From the NCBI RefSeq assembly GCF_900188415.1, contig NZ_FZNV01000003.1, positions 62,001 to 126,000 of the forward strand: a stretch of 64,000 bases of DNA, written 5' to 3'. Source of the DNA: Maribacter sedimenticola. Its GTDB lineage: Bacteria > Bacteroidota > Bacteroidia > Flavobacteriales > Flavobacteriaceae. Every line of letters begins with the position of its first letter. Positions within the stretch are counted from its first letter, which is position 1. Below the pieces are notes generated by a model. The model saw only the letters and a program-made list of their open reading frames with translations. It did not search any database and was not told where the DNA came from. The position numbers and the translations under genes are program-made. This document shows positions 46,051 to 54,722 of this stretch, piece after piece.

Positions 46051-47049
46051 ATGAAAGCATTTATAAATCTTAGCGAAAAAGATAAACTGAACGTATTCAA
46101 TCAAGTCAGTGAAAAATCTGGACTTCCATCTTCTGCTGTAGAAAAAGATTGGTGGGTTACTTTAGCATTGAATATAATATTTTCATTGTCTTATTCAAAA
46201 CATATCGTTTTTAAAGGTGGAACTTCATTAAGCAAAGCTTGGAATTTAATTGAACGCTTTTCAGAAGATATTGACTTGGTAATTGATAGAAAACATTTAG
46301 GCTTTGAAGGTGAATTAAGCAAAACTCAAGTTAAAAAATTACGTAAAGCATCTTGTTCCTTTATTGGCAGTGAATTTTATAAAGACATCAATGAAGCTTT
46401 AATTAAACTAGGTGTTCAAGATTATGAATTAGTTGTTCAAGAAACAAAAGACACAGACACCGATCCATTAATTATTGAACTACAATATAAATCTTTAACA
46501 GAAACATCCGATTATTTAAGACCAAGGGTTTTGATAGAGGTTGGTGCACGTTCTTTAATGGAACCTGTCGAAAATAAACCTATTATTTCTATGGTTTCTT
46601 ACGAGTTTAGAGAACTTCCCTTTGCTGAAACAGAAATAACAATACCGGTTGTTTCTCCTAAGCGAACCTTTTTGGAGAAGATTTTCCTATTGCATGAGGA
46701 ATTTCAAAAAGAGACCAAGCTTATAAGAGTCGAAAGAATGAGTCGTCATTTGTATGATTTAGAAAAACTAATGGATACAATTCACGGTACAGAAGCTTTG
46801 ACTGATATTGAATTATACAATACAATTGTAGCACACAGAAAGAATTTTAATGCAATAAGGGGAATAGACTACGCAAACCATAATCCACAATTAATTAACA
46901 TTCTGCCACCAGAAGCAACAATTAAAGAATGGGGAAAAGATTATAAAACCATGCAGGAAAGTATGTTTTATGGAGATACCATTAGTTTTGATAAACTAAT
47001 GGTGCGAATTGCAGAGTTGAATACTAGAATTAAAACAATTTCATTATGA
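46051..47049 (+). CDS. Cassette 5: AbiEii-like nucleotidyltransferase toxin
   Basis: 332 aa. The nucleotidyltransferase fold shows HIVFKGGTSLSKAW (GGTS at 56-59) and the metal motif SEDIDLVID (Asp73, Asp75), and later TPRTFLEKIFLLHEE-like KRTFLEKIFLLHEE. AbiEii/AbiGii toxins transfer nucleotides, in some members to tRNA, and halt growth during phage infection. Its stop overlaps the next gene by 4 bp (ATGA), so the toxin is translated together with the ATPase gene, which is unusual for AbiE pairs. Confidence 0.87.
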   Translation: MKAFINLSEKDKLNVFNQVSEKSGLPSSAVEKDWWVTLALNIIFSLSYSKHIVFKGGTSLSKAWNLIERFSEDIDLVIDRKHLGFEGELSKTQVKKLRKASCSFIGSEFYKDINEALIKLGVQDYELVVQETKDTDTDPLIIELQYKSLTETSDYLRPRVLIEVGARSLMEPVENKPIISMVSYEFRELPFAETEITIPVVSPKRTFLEKIFLLHEEFQKETKLIRVERMSRHLYDLEKLMDTIHGTEALTDIELYNTIVAHRKNFNAIRGIDYANHNPQLINILPPEATIKEWGKDYKTMQESMFYGDTISFDKLMVRIAELNTRIKTISL

Positions 47050-49388
47050 ATGAAAACGAAATAAGAGAAGAGCTTACTAGAACTATAGCAGAAGATTCTC
47101 AAAATATTGATAAAATTCTAAAACTATCACATAAGCTTGCTGCTCTTGATAATGACAGTGTTCGTTTTAGTGTAGATGCAAGTGTTATTGATAGATTAGG
47201 AACAGAATTGGTTGCGAGACACGAAACTGCTGTTTCTGAATTAATTAAAAACTCCTATGATGCAGATGCAAAATCAGCATCAATTAATTTTTTAAATGTT
47301 GATAATAGTGGAGGAACTTTAATTATAGACGATAACGGAAATGGAATGACTAGAGACCAGTTGGTGAATGGTTTTATGAAGATTTCTTCAACTTCTAAAA
47401 TTCACGAACCAGTTTCTCCTATTTTTAAAAGGAAAAGAGCTGGAAAAAAAGGAATTGGACGATTTTCAACACAAAGATTAGGTAATAAACTGACAATAAT
47501 AACACAAACAGAAGGCTCTGATTTCGCTCTTAAAGTGGTTGTTGATTGGGAAAAATATAAAATGGATGGGGATTTAATTTTTGTAACCAATCAAATAGAA
47601 GAAATTCCTAAAACGAAAGAAAAAGGAACTACTTTAAAAATAGAAGGTTTAAGAGAATGGTGGTCAGAAGCTATGATAAAGCGTGTATATCGATATGCCA
47701 TTGACATACTACAACCTTTTCCAATAGCAGAAATTGAAACTGAAGATAGTAATGAAATAAAAGACCCTGGTTTTGAAATTAAATGTTTAAAAGACAATAA
47801 AGAAATTGCAGACCAACAATCTATGTTTTATAAGCATGCAGTGGCGGAAATAGAAGGTCATGTTGATGAGAATGGCAAAGCTTATTGGGATATTAAAAAT
47901 AGTCGTATACCTGACACAAACACTGAAGAGCATCAATATTTCAGTAAAGACGATAAAATTGAAGACATTCCTTTTCAATATTTAAAAGATGTAAAATTAA
48001 AAGCATATTACTATATCTATAATGTTGGGTTAATACCTAAACAAAGTGAAAGTTATATTAATAGTATGGCATACGAATATGGAGGTATAAGACTTTACCG
48101 TAATGGGTTTAGAGTTTTACCTTATGGAGAACCCCAAAATGATTGGCTGGGACTTGATGAGTCTGTTCGAAAGAGAAAAATATTAGCCGTTCATGGAAAT
48201 CATAACTTTTTTGGGTTTGTTGAAATTGGAGGTCAAAATCAAAATTTTGAAGAGCTATCTAGTAGAGAAGGTTTATTCAATAATGAAGCATATGAAGAAC
48301 TCATAACATTTGCATATAAAGCAATAGGTGCAGCCGTAAGTAGAATTGCAGCGGCTAGGGGAATTAAAGTAACAACAGACCAAAAAGATTGGGATTCTAA
48401 ATACACAAGAAACGCGAAGGATACAATTTTAGAAACTGCAGATGATCTAGATAAAATCGCAGATGAATTAGACTCTTCAGATAATTCAAATTCATCAAAT
48501 GATTCTGAAGAAGATTCAAATAATGGAAATGATAAAAAGGAAAGCGATAATTCAGAAAGCAAAGAAAGAGCTGAAGAATTTAGAAGAAAAGCTCAAAAAT
48601 TAAGAGAAGCAGCCGAAAAAATAGATGAAATAAACATGATTTTGGTACTAGCAGGATTAGGTATAGTTATTGGCGAGTTTACTCATGAAATAACGAATTA
48701 TCTAGGTGTATTTGATATTGACATTCAGTATATTTTAGATAATGTAGATAAATCAAAAGAAGAATACAAGAGAGCGGAAAGACTTAAGACTACATTCGAT
48801 TCTTTTCAAGTTTACACCTCTTATTTTGATGAAACAATATCTGAGAATGTAAATAGGGAGCTTAAAATCATTGAAATAAGAGATGTTATAAAACCTTTTG
48901 AAAAAATGATTAATCCTGATACGGAAAGGTGTAATATAGATTTACAACTTGAAATTGATGGCTACGATTTATTTACTTGCAAAATGCACACATCCGAATG
49001 GGCCTCAATTCTATTCAATCTCTATAGTAATTCAAAGAAAGCGATTAAACGTTCTAATGAATCTAAAGGGGAAATTTTAATAAAAGCAGGAAAAGAAGAT
49101 AAATTTATTTTTATTGAATTTATTGACAATGGAGATGGTATTCCTTTAGAAAATCAAGAAAAAATATTTAATGCTTTTTTTACAACCTCTAGTCCAAAAG
49201 GTCATAAATCATCATCTACAGATGATTTGTCTGGTACAGGACTAGGTCTTAAAATAATTAGAGATATTATTGAAAGTTATGATGGAGAAATCTCTATTGA
49301 AAATGCTCCAGAAGGTTTTTCAACCAATTTTAAAATTTTAATTCCAATTGCAACACAAGAAGAAATAGACGAACATGAAGAAATATAA
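47046..49388 (+). CDS. Cassette 5: protein with two GHKL ATPase domains (Hsp90/MutL-like plus histidine-kinase-like)
   Basis: 780 aa, no transmembrane segment. An N-terminal GHKL domain (about 40-200) has SELIKNSYDADA (E65, N69), DDNGNGM (95-101) and GKKGIGRFS. An acidic Ser/Asn-rich linker lies near 465-510. Then comes a DHp-like helix with GEFTHEITN (His547, candidate phosphoacceptor) and a histidine-kinase ATPase domain with FNLYSNSKKA (N662), DNGDGIP (694-700) and GTGLGL (730-735). A receiver-domain gene follows and overlaps by 14 bp, so a phosphorelay is likely. I know no named system with this exact arrangement. Confidence 0.85.
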   Translation: MNENEIREELTRTIAEDSQNIDKILKLSHKLAALDNDSVRFSVDASVIDRLGTELVARHETAVSELIKNSYDADAKSASINFLNVDNSGGTLIIDDNGNGMTRDQLVNGFMKISSTSKIHEPVSPIFKRKRAGKKGIGRFSTQRLGNKLTIITQTEGSDFALKVVVDWEKYKMDGDLIFVTNQIEEIPKTKEKGTTLKIEGLREWWSEAMIKRVYRYAIDILQPFPIAEIETEDSNEIKDPGFEIKCLKDNKEIADQQSMFYKHAVAEIEGHVDENGKAYWDIKNSRIPDTNTEEHQYFSKDDKIEDIPFQYLKDVKLKAYYYIYNVGLIPKQSESYINSMAYEYGGIRLYRNGFRVLPYGEPQNDWLGLDESVRKRKILAVHGNHNFFGFVEIGGQNQNFEELSSREGLFNNEAYEELITFAYKAIGAAVSRIAAARGIKVTTDQKDWDSKYTRNAKDTILETADDLDKIADELDSSDNSNSSNDSEEDSNNGNDKKESDNSESKERAEEFRRKAQKLREAAEKIDEINMILVLAGLGIVIGEFTHEITNYLGVFDIDIQYILDNVDKSKEEYKRAERLKTTFDSFQVYTSYFDETISENVNRELKIIEIRDVIKPFEKMINPDTERCNIDLQLEIDGYDLFTCKMHTSEWASILFNLYSNSKKAIKRSNESKGEILIKAGKEDKFIFIEFIDNGDGIPLENQEKIFNAFFTTSSPKGHKSSSTDDLSGTGLGLKIIRDIIESYDGEISIENAPEGFSTNFKILIPIATQEEIDEHEEI

Positions 49389-50478
49389 AGTACTATATAT
49401 AGATGACGAGAACTCTGAAAATAGCAAAACATTTGCTGATGGATTGTCTAAAAACGGTTCAATAGAAATAACCATAATAAAACCAACCAATCTTGAAAAA
49501 TTAGTAGCTGAAATAGTGGCTAAACAGGCAAATATAGATGCACTAATCCTTGATTTAAAACTTGATGGAAATCAAAAAGGAGATAGAACTGCTAAGTTTA
49601 CTGCCCCTACGCTCGCCACAGGTATTAAAACTAAATATTTCAGCGAAAATGGAATTGAAACTGCTTTCCCTATTTTTTTAATTTCTAGTATTGCTAACCT
49701 TAAAAAATATTACGACCCTGACACTTCTAGTCATGATTTATTTGACTTCACTATTCCCAAAGGAAGTATTGGTAAAAATGGTGATTATTATGAATCAATA
49801 ATACACTCTATTACAAACGCCTACATAGAAATTCAAAAAGAAAAAACAAATTTCAACCATCTTTTAGCTTTGTCTATAGACAATGAAATTCCTAATAAAA
49901 TTTTTACTTCTAAATATCTTAGCGGTAAAGAAACTTCAATTTCTGAAATTTCACAATATATATTTAATGAAGTAATTTATAAATCAGGAGTTCTGATAGA
50001 TGAATATATTTTAGCAGCAAGACTTGGAGTGGATTTTGAGAACTCAGATGATTGGGACAACTTAAAAGCTAAAATAGAAGAATTTAAATACACAGGAATA
50101 TTCAGTACATCATTCGATAGATGGTGGGCTTATGATGTTATAAATTGGTGGAATTCAAATTTCAATAAATCACTAATTCAATTAACAGCATCAGAAAGAG
50201 TAAAGTTAATAAAAGAAAAATTTGATTTAACTGAATTAAAAGAAGCTCAACCAATTGCAAAAACTACAAGTACAAAATTTTGGACTATTTGCCAAGTTTA
50301 TAAAAAGCCATTAGACCCTAAAGATGGTTTCTTAGTTGATGGTAATCTATTGAATTGGCAAGACAAAAAATATATTTCTTTAGAATCAATTCTTGAGAGA
50401 GATGCTAAAAAAGAAGGGGTTTTACTTAACCCAGCCGAGAGAGAAAGGTTTGAAGATATTAAATCAGAATATAAATAA
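49375..50478 (+). CDS. Cassette 5: response-regulator receiver protein with novel C-terminal domain
   Basis: 367 aa. The receiver domain covers about 1-140: acidic pair Asp10/Asp11 (YIDDE), phosphoacceptor Asp60 (LILDLKLDG), Ser104 (FLISS) and Lys129 (TIPKG). The 220-residue C-terminal part (RWWAYDVINWWNSN; STKFWTICQVYKK) is not a DNA-binding domain I recognise, so output may be enzymatic or by protein contact. Overlaps the upstream ATPase gene by 14 bp and the downstream gene by 1 bp. Confidence 0.82.
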   Translation: MKKYKVLYIDDENSENSKTFADGLSKNGSIEITIIKPTNLEKLVAEIVAKQANIDALILDLKLDGNQKGDRTAKFTAPTLATGIKTKYFSENGIETAFPIFLISSIANLKKYYDPDTSSHDLFDFTIPKGSIGKNGDYYESIIHSITNAYIEIQKEKTNFNHLLALSIDNEIPNKIFTSKYLSGKETSISEISQYIFNEVIYKSGVLIDEYILAARLGVDFENSDDWDNLKAKIEEFKYTGIFSTSFDRWWAYDVINWWNSNFNKSLIQLTASERVKLIKEKFDLTELKEAQPIAKTTSTKFWTICQVYKKPLDPKDGFLVDGNLLNWQDKKYISLESILERDAKKEGVLLNPAERERFEDIKSEYK

Positions 50479-51284
50479 TGGCTGCTTCTAACGAAATAAT
50501 GAAAAATAGGAGAAAGTTAGCTACAGATTTGAGAAGGTTATCAGGTATTATTTATGAATTTTTTCCTACTGCAGAGATAAGTTCTTTCGAAAGTGCAATT
50601 TCAGCTCTAAGAAATAAAGAGATTATTCCACAAATACCAGAAAAAGGCTCTAATAATAATTTATGGGAATATAATTTAGGTCGTTTAATATTTAATTTTG
50701 ATTCTATTCCACGCCACACTAAACCTGAAAATTGTAAAGATTTAAAACTTATTTTAGACATTAAGACCATAGGTAATTGTAATGATTTAAAATCAATGAA
50801 AGACCCTTTTGAATGGTTAGAGTTTAACATTGTCATTGAGGGAACTAAATTCTCAGAAGAAGGTAATAAACAACTAATAACCTCCTATCATCTTGATAGA
50901 CATATTATGAATGAAGATGATGGAGATGGCGAATACCCCCATCCTATTTATCACTTTCAATTTGGTGGTAGAAAATTAGCAGAGCTAGGACAAATGATTG
51001 ATACAGGAAATTTACTTGTATTTGACAGTCCTAGAATTGCTCATTATCCTATGGAAGCTGTTTTAGGCATAGATTTTACTTTGTCTAATTTTTTTCCAAA
51101 TATTTGGAAAAAAATAAAAGCTGAAAGCAATGAGTATATCAATTTAATTGAAGAGTATCAAGATTTATTCTTAAAACCATATATACATACACATGCTAGT
51201 CAATGGAATTATTCTTCAGACCAAATTTTAACAAGTCCAATCTGGAGTCCTAATATGATTTGTCCTCAATTATTTAATTCTTAA
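50478..51284 (+). CDS. Cassette 5: unknown protein of the operon
   Basis: 268 aa, soluble. Conserved-looking stretches: IKTIGNCNDLKSMKDPF, TSYHLDRHIMNEDDGDGEYP, YHFQFGGRKLAEL and DSPRIAHYPMEAVLGIDF. I do not recognise a family with certainty and see no nuclease PD-ExK motif. Start overlaps the receiver gene stop (TAATG), and 10 bp separate it from the methyltransferase gene. An adaptor or effector in the same system is inferred from context. Confidence 0.75.
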   Translation: MAASNEIMKNRRKLATDLRRLSGIIYEFFPTAEISSFESAISALRNKEIIPQIPEKGSNNNLWEYNLGRLIFNFDSIPRHTKPENCKDLKLILDIKTIGNCNDLKSMKDPFEWLEFNIVIEGTKFSEEGNKQLITSYHLDRHIMNEDDGDGEYPHPIYHFQFGGRKLAELGQMIDTGNLLVFDSPRIAHYPMEAVLGIDFTLSNFFPNIWKKIKAESNEYINLIEEYQDLFLKPYIHTHASQWNYSSDQILTSPIWSPNMICPQLFNS

Positions 51285-51293
51285 ACTTTCAGG

Positions 51294-53180
51294 GTGAATC
51301 AAAATATACTAAAATATTTAAAAGAATACTCTTATGATACAAAAGATGTCAATCGTCTTTTAGTGTCCTCATTTTTGGTTGTAAACAATATAAAAAACGT
51401 ATCAAATACATTCATAAATGATTTTATTATATCGAAAGAAAATGAACTTGAACAAGTAAATGACTTTATCAAACTATTTGATAAAAACACATTTGATATT
51501 GAAGAATTAATAGAGCTTTTTGAGTTTGTTATTTCTCCTCAAGACAAAGAGGTAAACGGAGCTGTTTTTACACCAGAATATATTAGAAAACATATTGTAC
51601 AACAAACTATTGAAAAACACAACACAGAAGCATTATCAAATTTAAAATTCGGAGATATTGCCTGTGGATGCGGAGGTTTCTTTAAAACTATTACAGAGGT
51701 CTTAATAAATGAAACTGATAAGAGTTATTTTGAAATTTATAGAGATAATATTTATGGTTTAGATATTCAAGAATACAGTATTAATAGAACAAAAATTTTA
51801 CTTTCATTACTTGCTATAAAAAATAATGCGGATTGTGAAGTGTTTGAATTCAACTTGTATTGTGGCAATGCATTAAGCTTTGATTGGAAAACAGTCGAGA
51901 CTTTAAACGAGAATAATGGTTTTGATATTGTTGTAGGAAATCCACCATACGTTGGTTCATCAAAAATGGATGAAGAAACAAAAGACTTATTAAAAAGCTG
52001 GAGTGTTTCATCTACAGGAAAACCAGATTTATATATCCCATTTTTTGAAATAGGAATGGAAAACTTAAACGGAAATGGCGTTATAGGGTACATAACAGTC
52101 AACACCTTTTACAAAAGTTTAAATGGACGGTCTGTAAGAAGTTATTTCTCGAAAAACAAGTTTGATTTATCCATCATAGATTTTGGAGGAGAACAATTGT
52201 TTAAGAAAAGATCTACTTATACTTGTATTTGTATTATTGGCAAAGCTGAAAGTTCTTCTGTTAAATATGTTAAGAGTTTAAGTAGTAAGATTCAAAAGTT
52301 AAAAGCATCAAATTTTATAAGTATTCCTTATTCTAATCTTGATGATTATAATGGTTGGTATTTAATTAATCAAAAGATTCAAAAGGTAATTTCTAAAATT
52401 GAAAACTGTGGAACTCCTTTGGGTAAAAAATTTGAAATAAGAAATGGGTTTGCAACTCTAAAGAACAATATTTTTGTATTCAAACCAGTCAAAGAAGATT
52501 ATGAATTCTATTACCTATTGAAAGATGGTTCTGAGTATAAAATAGAAAAAGGAATTTGTAGAAATGCTATAAAACCAAATACTCTAAAGTCTGAGAGTGA
52601 ACTTGAGGAAAAAACTGAAAAATTAATCTTCCCATATCAAATTGAAACAACTAAAACAGGATTGTTTGATAAAGAACAACAAATACTAAAAACACTAACT
52701 GAGAAAGAATTTAAAACAAATTATCCATTTGCATACAAATATTTAAAATCGAACAAGGCAATACTTTCTTTAAGAGATAAAGGAAAAGGAGAATACGACC
52801 AATGGTTTGCATTCGGAAGAAATCAAGCACTGACTTTAGGTGGCTTTAAATTACTCTTTCCATACATTACAAGTAAACCATGCTTTGTGCTCACAGAAGA
52901 CACCGATTTGTTGTTTTATAATGGCTATGCTATACTATCGGAATCCATTGAAGACCTTCTTATTTTACAAAAGGTTTTAATGTCAAAAATATTTTGGTAT
53001 TATATTGAAAATACAAGTAAACCATATGCAGGAAATTATTTTTCTGTAGCTAAAAATTACATAAAAAGTTTTGGTATATGTGATTTATCAGTAGATGAGA
53101 GAGAAATACTATCTAATTTTACAGAACAAAATGAAATAGATGATTTTTTAATGACTAAGTATGATATTAAACTGAAATAA
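51294..53180 (+). CDS. Cassette 5: N6-adenine DNA methyltransferase (Eco57I/TaqI-like)
   Basis: 628 aa, starting at GTG. SAM-binding motif DIACGCGGFF (about 119-128), catalytic motif IV NPPY (about 216-219), and a C-terminal TaqI-like target-recognition region (about 390-600, KKFEIRNGFATLKNNIF, KPYAGNYFSVAKN). There is no N-terminal nuclease domain as in type IIG enzymes, and no separate nuclease gene in the cassette. It either protects self DNA while another component attacks, or has become a regulator. Last gene of the operon. Confidence 0.87.
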   Translation: MNQNILKYLKEYSYDTKDVNRLLVSSFLVVNNIKNVSNTFINDFIISKENELEQVNDFIKLFDKNTFDIEELIELFEFVISPQDKEVNGAVFTPEYIRKHIVQQTIEKHNTEALSNLKFGDIACGCGGFFKTITEVLINETDKSYFEIYRDNIYGLDIQEYSINRTKILLSLLAIKNNADCEVFEFNLYCGNALSFDWKTVETLNENNGFDIVVGNPPYVGSSKMDEETKDLLKSWSVSSTGKPDLYIPFFEIGMENLNGNGVIGYITVNTFYKSLNGRSVRSYFSKNKFDLSIIDFGGEQLFKKRSTYTCICIIGKAESSSVKYVKSLSSKIQKLKASNFISIPYSNLDDYNGWYLINQKIQKVISKIENCGTPLGKKFEIRNGFATLKNNIFVFKPVKEDYEFYYLLKDGSEYKIEKGICRNAIKPNTLKSESELEEKTEKLIFPYQIETTKTGLFDKEQQILKTLTEKEFKTNYPFAYKYLKSNKAILSLRDKGKGEYDQWFAFGRNQALTLGGFKLLFPYITSKPCFVLTEDTDLLFYNGYAILSESIEDLLILQKVLMSKIFWYYIENTSKPYAGNYFSVAKNYIKSFGICDLSVDEREILSNFTEQNEIDDFLMTKYDIKLK

Positions 53181-53190
53181 GCCAACGCAA

Positions 53191-53244
53191 GTTCAAGCAC
53201 ATTTAAAGTTTGCTCGTGCCTCACAAATTTAAAAGAGCTTTCAC
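53191..53244 (+). repeat. Hairpin direct repeat, right copy
   Basis: Copy of the repeat at 45314. Stem TTTAAAGTTTG (53202-53212) with CAAATTTAAA (53224-53233), one bulged G, same loop CTCGTGCCTCA. The central pair differs from the left copy on both sides, keeping the stem. Confidence 0.75.
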
Positions 53245-53277
53245 GCCAACGCTAGCAAGTTTGCGGAAAGAAAAGCC

Positions 53278-53480
53278 AGTGGGTAACAATGTATAAAAAA
53301 CATAGGGCGTTTGTGCTAAATAGAAAGGTCTGGGTGTATTAATTAAGTCCGCTAAATATAAAATTTGGCGTTTATAGAAGAAAAGATAAAAGCAAAATAT
53401 TTATATTTAGCTAAGTAATAAACCGAAACGAAAGTGCTTATCACCTGCCCTACGATTTCTTATACTAAACGTTGTGCAAC
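53278..53480 (+). repeat. attC-like element 5 (long class, divergent)
   Basis: AGTGGGTAAC closes cassette 5 (one mismatch); GTTGTGCAAC opens cassette 6. Inner arms GTATAAAAAACATAGGGC and GCCCTACGATTTCTTATAC. The inner stem has drifted to GCTAAATATAAA paired perfectly with distal TTTATATTTAGC, 12 bp. Confidence 0.83.
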
Positions 53481-53501
53481 ATTTCCAAAACTAAACGCTG
53501 A

Positions 53502-53846
53502 ATGAGAAAAATTGTAAATCTTACCAAACCGAAAGACGGAATTGTTCGACTTATGATCTATAACGATGAGTTCGGAACTTATCTTTTTGGATATAAAAAT
53601 TTGGAGGATTGTGGAGCAGAATGGGACGAATGGTATGAATCTGAAAATGACGCAATGGAATCTTGCGAAACGGAATATGGAACAATAAAATTAAATTGGA
53701 CTGAAATACCAAATCCTGAACCGAATTGCCAACACGATTGGAAAAATCCTGTCAGAATAAAAAGAAATGTAAACGGAAATCCTGAATTCGGAAAATTAGA
53801 AAAGCTGATAAACGGAAAATGGACGGAATTTGAGTCGACTAAATAA
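53502..53846 (+). CDS. Cassette 6: small acidic protein of unknown function
   Basis: 114 aa, soluble, rich in Glu, Asp and Trp (AEWDEWYESENDAMESCETEY). Family not recognised. Such short acidic proteins are common as immunity or antitoxin proteins, but nothing here proves that. The stop is 8 bp before the closing half-site of its element. Confidence 0.7.
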   Translation: MRKIVNLTKPKDGIVRLMIYNDEFGTYLFGYKNLEDCGAEWDEWYESENDAMESCETEYGTIKLNWTEIPNPEPNCQHDWKNPVRIKRNVNGNPEFGKLEKLINGKWTEFESTK

Positions 53847-53853
53847 AAAAAAC

Positions 53854-53991
53854 GTTGCACAACAATGTGTATAATTAATTGCTTATTGTGTGCGTACTCG
53901 GAAAATCCTACGGATTTTCCTCTGGTTCGTTTTCTTTTGCTAACTTAGTTCCAGTCAACGCAACTAACCATACACAAATACGTTGTACACC
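53854..53991 (+). repeat. attC-like element 6 (short class)
   Basis: GTTGCACAAC closes cassette 6 (perfect); GTTGTACACC opens cassette 7. Inner arms GTGTATAATTAATTGC and GCAACTAACCATACAC. Hairpin GGAAAATCC-TAC-GGATTTTCC in the middle. Confidence 0.87.
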
Positions 53992-54022
53992 ATTTGAAAA
54001 AAAATAATATTCAGTAAAATCT

Positions 54023-54505
54023 ATGGGGATTCAGAAATTTTTGAGAAATTTTTTAAAACCGAAAAGTGCGACTGGATTTGTAGACAAGTTCATAAAAGAT
54101 AGCTCAAAAAGAAGAGTTCATCTGGAATTGATATATAAAAACGATTTAATACTTCAAGTTGACCCACTAAAATTTGTGCCATCTTGGTTTGAACTTTTCA
54201 ATGTAAATCAGACCAATTTCAAAAATGGTTTTGTAATATTCCTTGTTCTAGATAGAAAGGGAATTGAGAAAAATGAGAATTACATAAACTATCAAGAATC
54301 TGGCATTGAAATGATGGAATTGGACGAAATGCACGGAGAAACACCTATTAGGACTTTTGCCAAATTCGTAAAATGGACAAATGACCCTGTTTTATTGGGT
54401 AAGGAAATGAGAGTAATTCTTGAGGGAGTATTTAAATCGTCAATAATGGAGGAGCAAGCGATTTTCAATTTGAGGTACATAAAAAAAGGATTTGAAAACT
54501 TCTGA
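54023..54505 (+). CDS. Cassette 7: protein of unknown function
   Basis: 160 aa, soluble, basic N-terminus (MGIQKFLRNFLKPKS). Alternating strands (HLELIYKNDLILQVD, NGFVIFLVLDRKG) and a helical C-terminus. I do not recognise a family. Single-gene cassette between two attC-like elements of different class. Confidence 0.7.
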   Translation: MGIQKFLRNFLKPKSATGFVDKFIKDSSKRRVHLELIYKNDLILQVDPLKFVPSWFELFNVNQTNFKNGFVIFLVLDRKGIEKNENYINYQESGIEMMELDEMHGETPIRTFAKFVKWTNDPVLLGKEMRVILEGVFKSSIMEEQAIFNLRYIKKGFENF

Positions 54506-54518
54506 ACGGAATAAAAAC

Positions 54519-54720
54519 GGTGTACAACACAACCTAAACGTAATGCGGACTTTAGGGCTTAATCGAAAGGTCTGTGTATATTCATGAAGTCGCTAAATCT
54601 TATGGATTTAGCTTTGGACAAGAAAAAATAAAACCAAACAATAAGCTTTAGCTTCGTGCGCAGACGGAAACGAAAAGTTTCCTTGCCTCCGCACTACGCT
54701 TAGCCCAACCGTTGTGCATA
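54519..54720 (+). repeat. attC-like element 7 (long class)
   Basis: GGTGTACAAC closes cassette 7 (perfect); GTTGTGCATA opens cassette 8. Inner arms CCTAAACGTAATGCGG and CCGCACTACGCTTAGCC. Inner stem GCTAAATC-TTATG-GATTTAGC, distal AATAAGCTTTAGC, and hairpin GGAAAC-GAAAA-GTTTCC. Confidence 0.88.
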
Positions 54721-54722
54721 AT

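Larger units (their letters stand above)
45282..53287 (+). mobile_element. Cassette 5: about 8-kb cassette carrying a six-gene putative defence operon
   Basis: Bounded by GTTACCCACA (45282) and AGTGGGTAAC (53278-53287), the cassette-specific pair with one mismatch, so by the rule of the array it is a single cassette. Inside it two 53-54-bp direct repeats with a conserved loop (45314-45366 and 53191-53244) flank the operon, suggesting the operon may itself have been delivered into a smaller cassette. It is twelve to twenty times longer than its neighbours. Confidence 0.7.
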
